Positions 53,272 to 63,976 of a stretch of 64,000 nucleotides of DNA are shown one piece after another. The stretch covers positions 55,067,400-55,131,399 of the forward strand of contig OZ022507.1 of assembly GCA_963989385.1 (NCBI GenBank). Direction: 5' to 3'. The notes beneath the pieces are model-generated. The model was not told the origin of the DNA. It saw only the letters and a program-made list of their open reading frames with translations, and did no database searches. The stretch is from Ctena decussata. Taxonomy: Eukaryota; Mollusca; Bivalvia; Lucinida; Lucinidae. The translations under genes and the position numbers were made by a program. Positions within the stretch are counted from its first letter, which is position 1. Each line of letters opens with the position of its first letter.

Positions 53272-54071
53272 TTTTTTCAAACAAGACTGATTTACATGAT
53301 TGGTGCCATTTTGGCATGCTTACAGCTGAATAAATATGGTAAACTTCATCCTCTGGAGATGTTTTGTAAATCTATTAGCTGAATGCCTTGCAAGATAGAT
53401 CAGCCTGCACCAGACTGATTTGATTCTACAGTGTTTCTTGTTGCATTCCTTTGCTGATACTTGTAAGTCTTCATATCCTTGATGATTCTTAAAAATATAT
53501 ATGCCCTATGTGTATTAAACTTTTAAATAGAATAAAACATAAAGGTTGTTGGTTGGTTGATTTGATGCTTAACGTCCACATAAAGGTGACAATCATAATC
53601 ATTAATATAAAAGTGACAACTGAATCAGTGATAACAAAATTTGACAGTTCTCATACCAAACTAATTTTAAGTACATGTCTGCCTTTTAATGTAACAAATT
53701 TCACATTACTTCCCACGTGGTAGACACTGACATTGACTTTTACAACATCAAAATAGATTTAGTAGATTTAATGATTTATTAACATATCTGATAACTTCTT
53801 AATTCAAATTAACTATTTTAGTAACCATTCTAGGTGACAAATTGAAATGTTGAAGACTTTAGTATAATTTTGGGGAACAATCAACTAAATGTACATGAAT
53901 TGGAAAAAAGCTTCCATTTTGACTCTTACTTCCTTAACAGGAATACCATAATCACCCTGATATTAGCCATAACAATATTATATATTGTTCATGCAATAAA
54001 TGTAGAGCTTGCCCAGACTGCTCCTAAAAAAACAGTCTGTTCAGGGTCTGCACCATTTGCTGTCCATCAGG
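53272..54071. other. Intergenic stretch, mostly unrecognised
   Basis: Apart from the SINE-2 tail at 53547-53583 and a small CAGACTGCTCC palindrome at 54015-54065, no feature is supported. Confidence 0.4.
53547..53583 (-). mobile_element. SINE-2 tail fragment
   Basis: (TTGG)n followed by TTGATTTGATGCTTAACGTC, the 3' end of SINE-2 only. Confidence 0.55.
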
Positions 54072-54386
54072 AAATACCCTAATGTGCTTATGTATTGAGA
54101 CACTTAAAACAATCAATTTTCCATTTGGGACAAATGGAAAATTGATTATTTTTTGGTGTCCCAATAATAAAGCACATTAGGGGTAATGTGCTGAAATATT
54201 GGGGCACCTAAACTATCATTTTTCTATTTGTCCCAAAATTGATTATTTTTTGGTGTCCCTATAATCAAGCACTTTACGGGTAATGTGCTGAAATATTGGG
54301 ACACCTAAACTATCATTTTTTTATTTGTTCCAAATGAAAAATTGATAATTTTTAGGTGTCCCAATACATAAGCACATTAGAGTAAT
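54072..54386. mobile_element. PAL-5, three tandem copies
   Basis: The phrase ACATTAGGGGTAATGTGC joins copies at about 54172 and 54275. Each has GGGACACCTAAA and a central TTTTCCATTTG-type hairpin. Sharing of end sequence between neighbours suggests insertion of one copy into another's terminus or unequal duplication. Confidence 0.7.
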
Positions 54387-54431
54387 AGGTGGTAAATCAT
54401 CAATTTCATATTCTATGATAATTAAGTAATT

Positions 54432-54672
54432 GTTTAAGGTGAAAGGGTACACTTTCAGGGGAAGCAACTATACTTTTATTTTCTTGCCTTCCTTCTCAAT
54501 AAGGGTCTACTCATAAAAGGAAAGAATTTTCTCCTTCGGGAGAAAATTCTTTCCTTTAAGAGTAGACCCAAATTTAGAAAGGGTATGTCATCCAGAAATG
54601 CAAAGTCACAGAAGTTGTTTCCCTTTGTAAAAAGAATGGAAAAACATGAATTTATACCCAAACACCTTAACT
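54432..54672. mobile_element. PAL-7, best-preserved copy
   Basis: Left AAGGTGAAAGGGTACACTTT, right AATTTATACCCAAACACCTT; centre GAAAGAATTTTCTCC-TTC-GGGAGAAAATTCTTTC; GTAGACCC arms. Confidence 0.75.
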
Positions 54673-54806
54673 GTCCCAATCTTTAGTGTCATTAAGGTAG
54701 AGTGCACTTTTACTTCAAAGCAGTGCAGGAATATAAAGTTTGCTATATAACATGAAAGCTGCTATGCCATACAAACCACTGCAAACCCATACCAGCCTCT
54801 CTTATT

Positions 54807-55046
54807 TGAGCCGCATCACGACAAAACCAACAAAGTGGCATGTGCAGCCAGTGAAGACTCAGATCAGCCTGGGCATCTGCCAAGTCAGATCAGAGTCTTG
54901 GCTGTCTGCGTGGACCTAGCTTAGACCCTTAGCTACCCTTTAAGCGCAGAGCAAAGACTCTGATCAAACTGGGCAGATGCCCAGGCTGATCTGAGTCTTC
55001 GCTGGGCGCACATGCCACTTTGTTGGTTTTGTCGTGTCGCGGCTCA
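54807..55046. mobile_element. PAL-1 copy 9, best-preserved
   Basis: Ends TGAGCCGCATCACGACAAAA and TTTTGTCGTGTCGCGGCTCA. Arms pair over about 92 bp; loop AGCTTAGACCCTTAGCTACC. Confidence 0.9.
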
Positions 55047-55099
55047 TTTCTTAGTCTAGTCACATAATCCTCCACCAGACAAAACCGGATCACTGGCAT

Positions 55100-55440
55100 A
55101 TGCACCGGGCACTGCATGCAAGAACTTTCATGGAAAGCAACTCTGCGTTTTCCTTAAAGCCTCCCATTCTGAATAGGGGTCAACTCTTAACGGAAAGAAT
55201 TTGCTCCTCTAAATTGATTGATTGATTGTTATGGGGTTAACGGCCCTTTGAGACAGTATTTCAGTCTGTATCGGGGCGTCTCCAAGAGAGGGAGAAAGCT
55301 CCTCTAAATAGAAATTCTTTCCTTTGAAAGTAGACTCCTGTTTGAATGCGCAACTTTGCCAAGGAAGGTTAACAGGAATACCAGGACGTTGTTTCCCTCT
55401 TTAAAAATCGTGGAAATAAAAGACGCATACCCATCTTCTT
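55100..55440. mobile_element. PAL-7 copy split by a retroposed fragment
   Basis: GGTCAACTCTTAACGGAAAG at the left and TTCTTTCCTTTGAAAGTAGA at the right; the insertion at 55215-55297 sits in the centre. Confidence 0.65.
55215..55297 (-). mobile_element. Short retroposed 3' end with 12-bp target duplication
   Basis: About 83 bp beginning (TTGA)n and containing GGGGTTAACGGCCC. A perfect direct repeat GCTCCTCTAAAT (55203-55214, 55298-55309) flanks it. It splits the PAL-7 core and looks like a 5'-truncated SINE or LINE end. Confidence 0.65.
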
Positions 55441-55570
55441 TTAAAAACAGTGTAAACCCTAATGATCAAATTGCTGATCTTAAACAGGGCCCAGTTCTTC
55501 AAAGCAATGTTAGCTTATCAAAGTCATAAGTCAAGGAATTGTGAAATCTTTAAGTACTCATACAGAGCGC

Positions 55571-55680
55571 AAGATCGATCCCCCGCTTCTCCGGTCTTTC
55601 GGATGAGACTTTAAACCGAGGTCCCGTCTCCATATGACCTCGTTGTTGGTGGGACATTAAACCTGAGTTCACTCACTCAT
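55571..55680 (+). mobile_element. SINE-like 3' fragment
   Basis: Contains GGTCTTTCGGATGAGACTTT, GACCTCGTTGTTGGTGGGAC and ATTAAACC, a body-and-tail phrase typical of invertebrate tRNA-SINEs, ending in (ACTC)n. Confidence 0.45.
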
Positions 55681-55681
55681 A

Positions 55682-55884
55682 CAGAGCTCTAGATAAGAGG
55701 GAGTATTTGATGATAATTAAGGATAATTTTGCTTATTACTCATCAAAACTATATGTTGTGACCCCTCATCTGAACCGTCTCGTCGAGACGGTTCAGATGA
55801 GGGGTCACAACATATGCTTTTATGCAGAATTAACAAAAATTATCCCTAATTATCACCAAATACCCCCTCTTATCTAGAGCTCTG
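55682..55884. mobile_element. PAL-2 copy 2
   Basis: CAGAGCTCTAGATAAGAGG at the left, mirror at the right; TCATA on both sides as target duplication. Arm order is opposite to copy 1. Confidence 0.85.
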
Positions 55885-55907
55885 TCATACATTCAAGTAG
55901 GCTATTT

Positions 55908-56170
55908 TTAGCTCGCCTGTACGAAAGTACAGAGAGCTATTGTTGTCACTTGGACGTGGGCGTTGGCGTCACACTTTAAATTTTTACGTTAAAGTTTTTT
56001 TATGTGATGGGCAAGGCACTGCAGGCAAGCTATCCTGTAAGCAGACAGGTCTTGTTTTTTCTTTGCTGAAAAATTGTAAGGAGCTTTTTGCATGCAAAAG
56101 CTCCTTGCATTTTTTCAACTAAAAAATGCAGTCTTCATCTTTGAAAATTTAATGTCTCATTAACTAGCAA
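55908..56170 (-). mobile_element. Truncated hairpin-ended element
   Basis: Starts TTTTTAGCTCGCCTGTACGA-AAGTACAGAGAGCT, the usual hairpin terminus, then GGGCGTTGGCGTCACAC; no tandem array follows. Confidence 0.5.
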
Positions 56171-56196
56171 TGTCATTAGTTTGAACAACTGGCCCC

Positions 56197-56421
56197 TGGG
56201 GCCGTATTCATAAAACGACTTAAGTGGTTGCTATGCTGTTGCTAAGGCTAAATTTCTTTGAAGGAGATCCCTACAACTATGAAATTTGCTCTGGAGGAAC
56301 AGTCTTACAAAGACTGTTCCTCCAGACCAAATTTCATAGTTGTAGGAAATCTCCTTTATAGATATTTAGCCTTAGCAACCGCATAGCAACAACTTAAATG
56401 GCTTTATGAATACGGCCCCTG
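56197..56421. mobile_element. PAL-6 copy 2
   Basis: Ends GGGGCCGTATTCATAAAACG and TTTATGAATACGGCCCC; arms as copy 1. Confidence 0.8.
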
Positions 56422-56899
56422 TTTGCTTAGATGGTCTGTCAAACAGTAGAACAAATATATGGCATAAAGCTCCTATCTTGTCTACACTGTCAACTTATGT
56501 TATCTTTTTATTCTTGATTACCAAAGCATGAATACACTACAATTATCCATATTTCCATAGTTTATAAGCCACATGCAATTTTATGTCAAAATTCACAATC
56601 TGCCAGTTGGAGAAATTAATTTCTTCTCTCTACTTTTTTTTTGTTTTTCTTTAATAATATTTATCGGGACAAATTCATTGAGTGACAAAGTAAGTCACAC
56701 CTACCTATATTTCTCTGCCCTTGATGTAAACAGAAAACAGAAAAACTATTGTAAAAAATGTTTGTGGTAACAATCCAATAGATTAATAAACAAGATACAC
56801 CCCTTGTATTCTGGAAGAATTAAACCTATGTTTGATAAAAGAACAGAAAAAGATTAAAAAGCAAACAAAATTTGCCAAAATGTTTAAAGCTCAGTTCTC

Positions 56900-57300
56900 T
56901 GATTTTATTCAACCTTTCCCCTACAGGGCTTCAGATATCAAGAGAAACCAATGTCTATTCACAGGAGTAACCAATGTCAATACAAAAACATTTTCCATTA
57001 ATTTTCTAAAAAGAAGATTTTGTGGCCCTCATCAGAATCACTCATTTTTATTGAGAAAGGTAACAATTTTATCCAAAAATAGCGAATTACTTTTTTTTAC
57101 AAGATGGAGGTTTTTCCCTAACAAAGCAATCTAAAAAATCTAGAACTGTCTTCTCAGATGAATCCAGACTTTTTGGCTTGTTTAAGGCAGAAAACCATCT
57201 TGAAGCAGATTCATACAATGGATGTAGATATTGGGGTCATTTTAGAGATGGAGGAACACAATTTTAAAGCCAAATACGATACTCCTCTTGGTATCTGATG
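56900..57300 (+). pseudogene. Decayed Tc1-like transposase remnant
   Basis: Broken frames resemble Tc1 transposase in order: VNTKTFSINFLKRRFCG (end of the paired-like HTH) near 56976-57030, then LLRKVTI, then TVFSDESRLFGLF near 57140-57180 (first catalytic Asp context FSDES), then YWGHFRDGG. Frames change between the blocks, so it is not functional. No terminal repeats identified. Confidence 0.4.
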
Positions 57301-57717
57301 CCCAAGACTATCACACTGTCAGGAGCTAGTCCTGTTTTACAACATGCCATCACTGTTGGTGTGGAATACTGTAAAAGCAAACTAGCCCCTGTGACCACAC
57401 CATAAAGCAGTATAAATAAGTAAAGCACTTATGTTTTTTAAGGTATTATTACCTTCAGCTACATGAGAGATGCTTATTCCTTGGCACTGGTATACCAGTA
57501 TAACCTGCAGAAAAATAACTAGCCATTTGAGATTTATCAACAAATCATCAAAAGTACTGATCATATTATCTGTGACTATATTTTTCCCTTTAAAAATAGA
57601 AAAAAAACTACTGTGCGATTTTGCAGTCATGCTTTGATATTCAAGAGCTGTTGACAGTCCAAGCTGATTACATTATCAAATGAGTACCATCTGAATACTC
57701 CATCAAGGGAGCTCACT
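57301..57717. other. Intergenic stretch, nothing recognised
   Basis: No repeat family or coding segment identified. Confidence 0.35.
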
Positions 57718-57890
57718 CTTAACCCTTAATGCGCCAAAAAGCAGACGACAAAATTTACGTCTGCAGAAATTTAAACAAATGTTTTGTCCAAGCTATATCA
57801 TATTGAGAATCCAAAGACTATAGGGCAAACAGTGTAGATCTACACTGTTTGCAAATTGAACAATTTTCATTTTTGGCACTTTAAGGGTTA
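57718..57890. mobile_element. PAL-3 copy 4 with shortened centre
   Basis: Ends TTAACCCTTAATGCGCCAAA and GGCACTTTAAGGGTTAA. The central palindrome is reduced to GTGTAGATCTACAC, so the GC-rich arms were deleted precisely. Confidence 0.8.
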
Positions 57891-58279
57891 ATCCAAATTT
57901 CAGTCTGATGGCTAGTTATATCATTACCACAAATTTTGCGATAGATTTTTCAGAATGGCCATCTTAACCTAAAGCTCTGTAAGCTCAAAACTGAATTTTC
58001 TTTTTCTTCTCTTGCTGACATTACAAAACAATATTACTGAATACAGTTCTCAAAATGGGAGCACCTGTGAGACATCCGGTAAATATAATTTGATTGGAAA
58101 AAAAAAAAATGTGCACAACAAAAGCAACAAATTAACAAGCAATTCAATAAATTCAATATCACAACGATTAACAAAAATAGCTTGATCACAACCATAATTC
58201 AGGTCTCTCCAACAATATTTGCAGTTTCATCACAGATGTTACGCATGTTTCTGCCCTCTGACTGTACCTTTCTTCCTTT

Positions 58280-58455
58280 AATGTACAGTCGAACTTGTCT
58301 TATGGGATCACTGTATTAAGGGGTAACCTGTCTTTAGCAGCCACTTTTTGGGGGTCCCTTAGACCAAAATATGGTGCAAAGAACCTGTATTAAGGGGTCA
58401 CCTGTCTCAGGCAGCCAATGATTGTGGGTCCCATTGGGTGACCCCTTAAAACAGG
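58280..58455. mobile_element. Small TIR element
   Basis: TGTACAGTCGAACTTGTCTT at the left and ACAGGTTCAGCTGTACTGTA at the right are inverted; inside, AAGGGGTAACCTGTCT and AAGGGGTCACCTGTCT repeat. Confidence 0.55.
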
Positions 58456-58532
58456 TTCAGCTGTACTGTAAATTGCTTCAATTTCAGTGTTCTATATTTT
58501 GAAAATTTCTTTTATCAGAATTAAGGTAAATA

Positions 58533-58770
58533 AGTACACTTGAAAGAAAAAAACTATTCTCGTTTTTGCCTCCCTTCTTAAGGAAGAGAGGAGGGGGGGG
58601 AGGGGGGGGTCAACTCTTAAAAGAAAGAATATGCTCCTAGGGAGCATATCTTTTCTTTTAAGAGTAGACTCCATTTTTAAAAGGGCGTTGCCATCCAATA
58701 AACCAAATAGTCATAAAGATGGTCCCCTTTTGTAAAAGTGGCTGAAATTATATGGTAGTGTACCCATTCA
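58533..58770. mobile_element. PAL-7 copy
   Basis: Centre GAATATGCTCCTAGGGAGCA, arms with GTCAACTCTTAAAAGAAAG and AGAGTAGACTCC; a G-run at 58590-58608. Confidence 0.65.
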
Positions 58771-59165
58771 CCTTAAATATTCATAAGACTTTTTTTTTTC
58801 ATTTTGCACATCAATGTGATTTAAAGCATCATTAGCTTAATAAAGTCATTAGCCAAAGATTTGTAAGTCTTATAGTACACACAAAATCAGGTGTGTTAAC
58901 GTTTTTTTTTTTTTTTTTGGCAGAAAAAAGTGGCAGAAGCTTTTGCACTGCAAAAGATTTTCACTTTTTTCAACAAAAAATGACAGTGTTTTTCAGTATA
59001 ATTCGAAATTTAACATCTCGTATAGTAACGACGTCGTTACTTCTGAACAACCCAGCTTGACCATTATCTACTGCTCTACTATTATGCATTAATACCCTTG
59101 TTAATGAATGTCAATCTCTGTACTGTAACTGTCTTCTCTACTGTCACTTTTGAATATACATGTAT

Positions 59166-59368
59166 CAGAGCTCTAGATAAGAGGGAGTATTTGGTGATAA
59201 TTAGGGATAATTTTTCTTAATTCTGCATAAAAACATATGTTGTGACCCCTCATCTGAACCGTCTCGATGAGACGGTTCAGATGAGGGGTAACAACATATG
59301 GTTTCAATGAGAAATAAAAAAAATTATCTCTCAATTATCATCAAATACCCCTCTTATCTAGAGCTCTG
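59166..59368. mobile_element. PAL-2 copy 3
   Basis: CAGAGCTCTAGATAAGAGGG with mirror; ATGTAT directly adjoins both ends (6-bp target duplication). Same arm order as copy 1. Confidence 0.88.
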
Positions 59369-59445
59369 ATGTATCATAATGAATGTTTAACATCAAATTC
59401 AAAAATATGGCGAAATACTACACAAATTGCACCTATATATACACA

Positions 59446-59815
59446 GCTGACTCTTGTTATCTCAAACACTGATATCTAAAAGTAATCTCATATATCAAAG
59501 AATATAAATGGACACATTTCTTATCTTTAGCTTTCTACTCTTATCTCAAACAACTGGTATCTCAAAGTAAATTATCTGGGACCAGACAATTTACTATGAG
59601 ATATCAGTAGTTTTGTTTAAACGATATTTCGTTATAAATTACATACATATTCTACAGTTTCATAATTATCAGGATTTGACAGCAAGCGAAATGCGTATAT
59701 ATAAATTCATTTCCTGTTGTTTGGGTTTTAAACAATATTTTATTAATTATAGATATTAAAGATATCAGTAGTTTAATATGACCTTCAAATCTGAGATAAT
59801 CGAGAGTTGACTGTA
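59446..59815. mobile_element. PAL-8 copy 2, with extra internal sequence
   Basis: GACTCTTGTTATCTCAAACA at the left and GATAATCGAGAGTTGACTGT at the right. About 130 bp of unrelated AT-rich sequence (59625-59755) interrupts it. It ends 16 bases before the cwo-like stop and so lies in the 3' UTR. Confidence 0.7.
59739..59744 (-). promoter_or_regulatory. Candidate poly(A) signal for cwo-like gene
   Basis: AATAAA on the minus strand about 87 bases after the TAG stop. It lies inside extra sequence within a PAL-8 repeat, so it could be an incidental AT-rich match. Confidence 0.3.
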
Positions 59816-59830
59816 TGACAAAAGTCATCC

Positions 59831-60855
59831 CTATGATTCTGATGCAACGGACGGACAACCACTTGACAATGCTCCAGCTGGCGAACTGCTAGTGCTGGAA
59901 TGGCCGCTGTCTATCGACAATTTGGCAGATTTATGATTAGAATGAATGCTAATTTTTCTCATGGATAGAAGGGGCCCGCCAAAATTCACTGGAATACTAA
60001 TAGGATGATAGACACTTGGGCCTTGCTGAGCAGGCTTCGAGTTGAAGAAATTACTTTCCATGTGTGATGGATGAATTGACAATGGCACGTAATGTGTGCC
60101 TGTAGGATGCAAGACAAACCCGGGCAGTAAGGAGGGTTTGAAATCCTCAGTATTGCCGTTAGAGCTACCTAGGCAACTGTTGCCATTGGAGCTATCTGAG
60201 TTGGGATATCGTGATGATTCAGAGGAGCTTGGACTGCGACATTTACCATGACGGAATTTCCGCTTCAATTTCTGATCATTTTCCTGTGAGCTGCTGGATG
60301 ATGTGTCGCTCTGCTGCACTTGTTTTTCTTCTTTGGAGAACCTCTGAGTGATATTGTGCTTGAATTTGTAAGAACCATTTTCATTTCGATCGCACGCCTG
60401 ACTGCTGCTAACGCTCATGACCGAAGCTTGTTCGTCCGACAATTTAATACTGTCCTCCTCGCATTTACTTCTTGTTTCTCCTGCACAGGATTCCGTCCCA
60501 ACAGATATTCCAGAACTATCCTCCATTAAAGATGGACCATACGTTGACTGCAACAAAGTCCATAGATCTTTGTCTCGCCTTAAATGCTCCTGCGTTATTC
60601 GCTGAGCAGCGACATTATCATATGGCATAAACATGCCCTTTGAGCCATCTGGCCTCAAAATGTCGCTGTTCCTGATTGGCTGATTTTCAACCTCCATTTT
60701 GTTGTTCTGGGAATTCTCATCCTGGTAATTTCCTGCTCTCGTAGACATTTCTTTGCAATAGTCACTGACATGACCTCCTGGGTCTATCAGTTTAGGAGCT
60801 ATTGTAGGTCCAATGTGGTCGTAGTCTTCCTTAGCAATCTTGTTCATGGACTCAT
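59831..60855 (-). CDS. cwo: cwo-like last exon: Ser-rich C-terminal region
   Basis: The acceptor is TTTTTAG. It encodes 340 residues with no further introns evident. It opens DESMNKIAKEDYDH, continues through a Ser/Asn/Asp-rich disordered middle, and ends in a Ser-rich tail (SIDSGHSSTSSSP). Codon usage is even and the frame is open throughout, unlike the surrounding repeats. Confidence 0.8.
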
Positions 60856-63016
60856 CTAAAAACAAATGAAAGCAGAAATGAGCCGCAACATGGTAGCTTA
60901 GTACAGGGGTGTATCAATTCACCTTAAATTTTTGACAATCAAAAAAAAATGCTGACAAAGTGAGGACACAGAACACTTTCTTTTTCTGTGTGAGTGGATA
61001 TATGATATCAATTCATTTGTGAAAGATATATATTTTTTTAATTTTCTTGCACAGAGGGTAAAGATATCCAAGTTTCACTAACTGAGAGTTCTTATCTCAC
61101 CCATGTTATCTCAACCTGGACTGGCAGAAAATCATGTGAATACCATGTTTAGTCAATGCATTAGTTGTATAGGAGATCATACTCATGTATCTATAGAGCT
61201 CTAGATAAGAGGGAGTATTTGGTGATAATTAGGGATAATTTTTGTTAATTCTGCATAAAAACATATATTGTGACCCCTCATCTGAACCGTCTCGACGAGA
61301 CGGTTTAGATGAGGGGTCACAACATATGGTTTCGATGAGAAATGAGAAAAATTATCCTTGATTATCATCAAATACTCCCTCTTATCTAGAGCTCTGTTAT
61401 CTATGTTGTCAAGTCAAAGTAGTTTTTTCAGGCCATGATATCAAGATGGAAAAATAATGTCAGTGTATGCCATGCTGAAGGCTCACCTGAAGAACCAAAA
61501 GATGGATGCTAATAGCAGGGATTCAGAGCTCTAGATAAGAGGGGTATTTGATGATAATTGAGGGATAATTTTCTTTATTTCTCATTGAAACCATATGTTG
61601 TGACCCCCCATCTGAACCGTGTCGTCGAGACAGTTCAGATGAGGGGTCACAATAATTATATGTTTTTATGCTGAATTAACAAAAATTATCCCTAATTATC
61701 ATCAAATACTCCCTCTTATCTAGAGCTCTGGGGATTTCATTCTAAAGCTAAAATTTAAACAAGTTCTCTGTTCAAAACAAACTGTCGTTAACCAAAAGCA
61801 CACGCAAGAAAAAGAATCTATTGTGAGTGTGAAGTGTGGATAGCAAAATCCATCCCTGGCGATCATTGTTCAGCAAGCCTCCTACTGCCTAAAAGTGACC
61901 CTTGGGATAAGTTTTTTTATCCGAATCTTGCACCAAAGAAAGATATTTTTATCTCGCAAATGTTTCAGACAAGTTCATTGCAGATAGTAAAGTAAAATAG
62001 ATGAATGATTACCATTTACAGCCCTAAACTTGTCTCCTGCTTTATCAAGGTGTGTCATCAACCTGTTACACAGCTTATCCATCGCATCCCATCCCTCAAC
62101 CTCAACAAGGAACCGCATCACTTCATCCTGGCACTCCTTGAAACCAAGGTAACGATCTGGCAGACTGGACTTCAGGCCTGTAACAATGTGAAGAGAACCT
62201 TGTCAAAGTTCGTTTTATACTGGACTTTACACTGTTGATTGGTTGATTTGATGCTTAAAGTCCACGGTAAACAACTAAGGTCATGTCGGAACGGTCAGTT
62301 AACCTAACCACACTATTCCTGGGCAGGCGTAGACTCCTAAGCGGTTAACCAGTACTAAGTGCACATACTTTCGCCAGTAACTGACAACTGCCCTTCTTGA
62401 ATCAGCGGAAGGAGAAACGAAAGTATGTGGCCAGACCGTTACACTGTTGAACTTCCAGATCCATAGCAATGCTATTTGACCCATATAATATATTTAAAAT
62501 GTATTCGTACAGTTTCATCACAAAACTGAAATTCTTTAAACAGAAACTTCAGATTTTCTCAAACAAATGATTATTCTCAAGTCACTTATTTCTGTGTTAA
62601 ATTCATCCTTCCAAAGCCATGCCTACTTTAAAAAGGTATGCATCTCTTTTCATTAATTGTAAGGTGAATCACAGACTAATTGTGGGGCATTGAACTCATG
62701 CCATTTTATTTGTGGGACTATGTCACATGCTTAGTAGCAGCTGCATTGGTCAGTTATACACTATCAGGTATCTTTGGACTGACATTCTAGGTGTGGCTTG
62801 GAAAGGTCTATTGATAAGTACCCTAATGGCACTGGTTCTAATCCAGCAGGCACACAATGCAACATCATGATGTTGAATCAATGTTGATTCAATGTTGTTT
62901 CTCCCTTGTGTGGCCACTCGGTACGTACCTCCTTGTTTACTCGTCAGATTCGTCAATGTCTTTATATGCTTGATAGCCATTTCTATGATCTCTGTTTTCT
63001 CTATGCGACCTTGACC
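59831..63016 (-). CDS. cwo: Clockwork orange-like bHLH-Orange repressor, 3' three exons (partial)
   Basis: Exons 63016-62929, 62177-62013 and 60855-59831 join in one frame (425 codons, TAG at 59833-59831). Residues 1-25 read GQGRIEKTEIIEMAIKHIK, helix 2 of a bHLH domain; residues 39-76 (YLGFKECQDEVMRFL to LMTHLDKAG) are an Orange domain. The remaining 340 residues are polar and Ser-rich, with a basic LKRKFRHGKCR patch and conserved-looking hydrophobic islands (LLPGFVLHPTGTHYVPLS; VYHPISIPVNFGG); no WRPW end. Known: bHLH-Orange proteins bind E/C-box DNA as dimers and repress; helix 2 with KTEIIEMAI is closest to clockwork orange, which represses CLOCK/CYCLE targets, with BHLHE40/41 as relatives. 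The basic region and helix 1 exon lie beyond 64000. Both introns carry repeats. Confidence 0.75.
60856..61193. other. cwo-like intron start, nothing but a PAL-1 end
   Basis: TGAGCCGCAACATG at 60877-60890 matches a PAL-1 terminus only. The rest is unrecognised intron. Confidence 0.45.
61194..61396. mobile_element. PAL-2 copy 4 in a cwo-like intron
   Basis: Full palindrome; TATCTA near both ends. Arm order as copies 1 and 3. Confidence 0.85.
61524..61730. mobile_element. PAL-2 copy 5 in the same intron, opposite orientation
   Basis: Full palindrome; GGGATT directly adjoins both ends (6-bp target duplication). The two distinguishable arms are in reverse order relative to copy 4, 128 bases away. 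Confidence 0.88.
62013..62177 (-). CDS. cwo: cwo-like exon: Orange domain
   Basis: On the minus strand the acceptor is TTGTTACAG. The donor GTAATC was chosen over an alternative GTAAAT seven bases upstream because only the former keeps the next exon open. It encodes an Orange domain: YLGFKEC, EVMRFL, then LCNRLMTHL. Confidence 0.78.
62228..62440 (-). mobile_element. SINE-2 3' fragment in a cwo-like intron
   Basis: Matches the SINE-2 body and tail; the tRNA head is missing beyond the AAGTATGTGGCCAGACC segment. It lies between the bHLH and Orange exons. Confidence 0.75.
62842..62905. mobile_element. CCAGCAGGCACACAA short MITE, copy 2
   Basis: Starts CCAGCAGGCACACAATG and contains CATCATGATGTTGAATCAAT; ends 23 bases before the bHLH exon border. 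Confidence 0.5.
62929..63016 (-). CDS. cwo: cwo-like exon: bHLH loop and helix 2
   Basis: On the minus strand the acceptor is CGTTTCAG and the donor GTACGT. It has 29 codons plus one base. GRIEKTEIIEMAI is the helix 2 signature. The phase matches the Orange exon, which begins with two bases completing Gly. Confidence 0.8.
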
Positions 63017-63599
63017 CTGAAACGATTGAAAGTCAAAGGTCAAACAAAATCAAACATCAACTGCAATAAAACATATATGAATACAAGAATAGCTGGCAGA
63101 TTTAATTACAAAGTCTCATTACCGAAGCATGTGACAATTAAATGTTAATGATTTCCTTTTTATCAAATTAGAAACACTATGTCAAAAGGAAATTTAAATT
63201 ATCTAAAAAATCTAATTAGCATGCAAATAAAATTTAAAAATAAACAAATGAAAATAAATGTCTGATATTCAGTTATTTCAATGAAATAAAATGAAAAATA
63301 TTCCAATTAGGGCATTAGTATGCTGTGCAAAGCAGTATATAATGTGTAATTAGTTGCATAAAGAAGCTGATTGAATGATTAATTATATATAGCATATATG
63401 AAATGAATTAATGTGGTTACACTATTTCTAACATGTAAACAGTACAACAGGTCATGTACAATGATCTAGATGGCAGAAGCTAACCATTACACTTTAACAC
63501 AGAATTTGCAACAACAAAATAGTTTAAACACTCGAGAAGACCGAACTGATATCCTTGAAGACACGTCATGTCACAGAGCCAAACTCACTGCAGAAATTT
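63017..63599. other. cwo-like intron, AT-rich, nothing recognised
   Basis: No basic-region/helix-1 coding segment was found on the minus strand, so that exon should lie beyond the window. Confidence 0.5.
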
Positions 63600-63976
63600 C
63601 GGATACCGTATACGCGTTTCGCGGGTTCAAATTTTCTCGGTTAAGGGTCGAAAACATAAACATTTTCGCGATTTTTAATTTTCGCAGTTAGCATCATGCG
63701 CGAAAAAGCAAAACTATTTCTTTTTCACTTGAGTCAGTTCTTTCATTAACCTGCGGCAGCCCTGCCGCAGGTTAATGAAAGAACTGGCTTAAGTGAAAAG
63801 TACCAGCAACTACCGAAGCAAACAGAAACAAAATATGAACAATGTGTCTGCAGAAAATACTTTGTAAGAATTAGTAAATTATTTCGCGATTTAAATATTC
63901 TCTGTTTCTAAGAGACTGCGAAATACCACGATAAATGGAACACCGCGAAAATTATCTTGTATGCGGTATTATAAAT
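63600..63976. mobile_element. GCGAAA-rich element with inner palindrome
   Basis: Left GATACCGTATACGCGTTTCG, right (reversed) ATAATACCGCATACAAGATA and TTTTCGCGG. 63724-63800 is a 75-bp palindrome with TTCTTTCATTAACCTGCGGC arms. Confidence 0.5.

Noticed and set aside
62014..62020. An alternative donor GTAAAT for the Orange exon
   Set aside because: Using it puts the last exon out of frame (immediate TGA); the GTAATC donor at 62012 keeps the frame.
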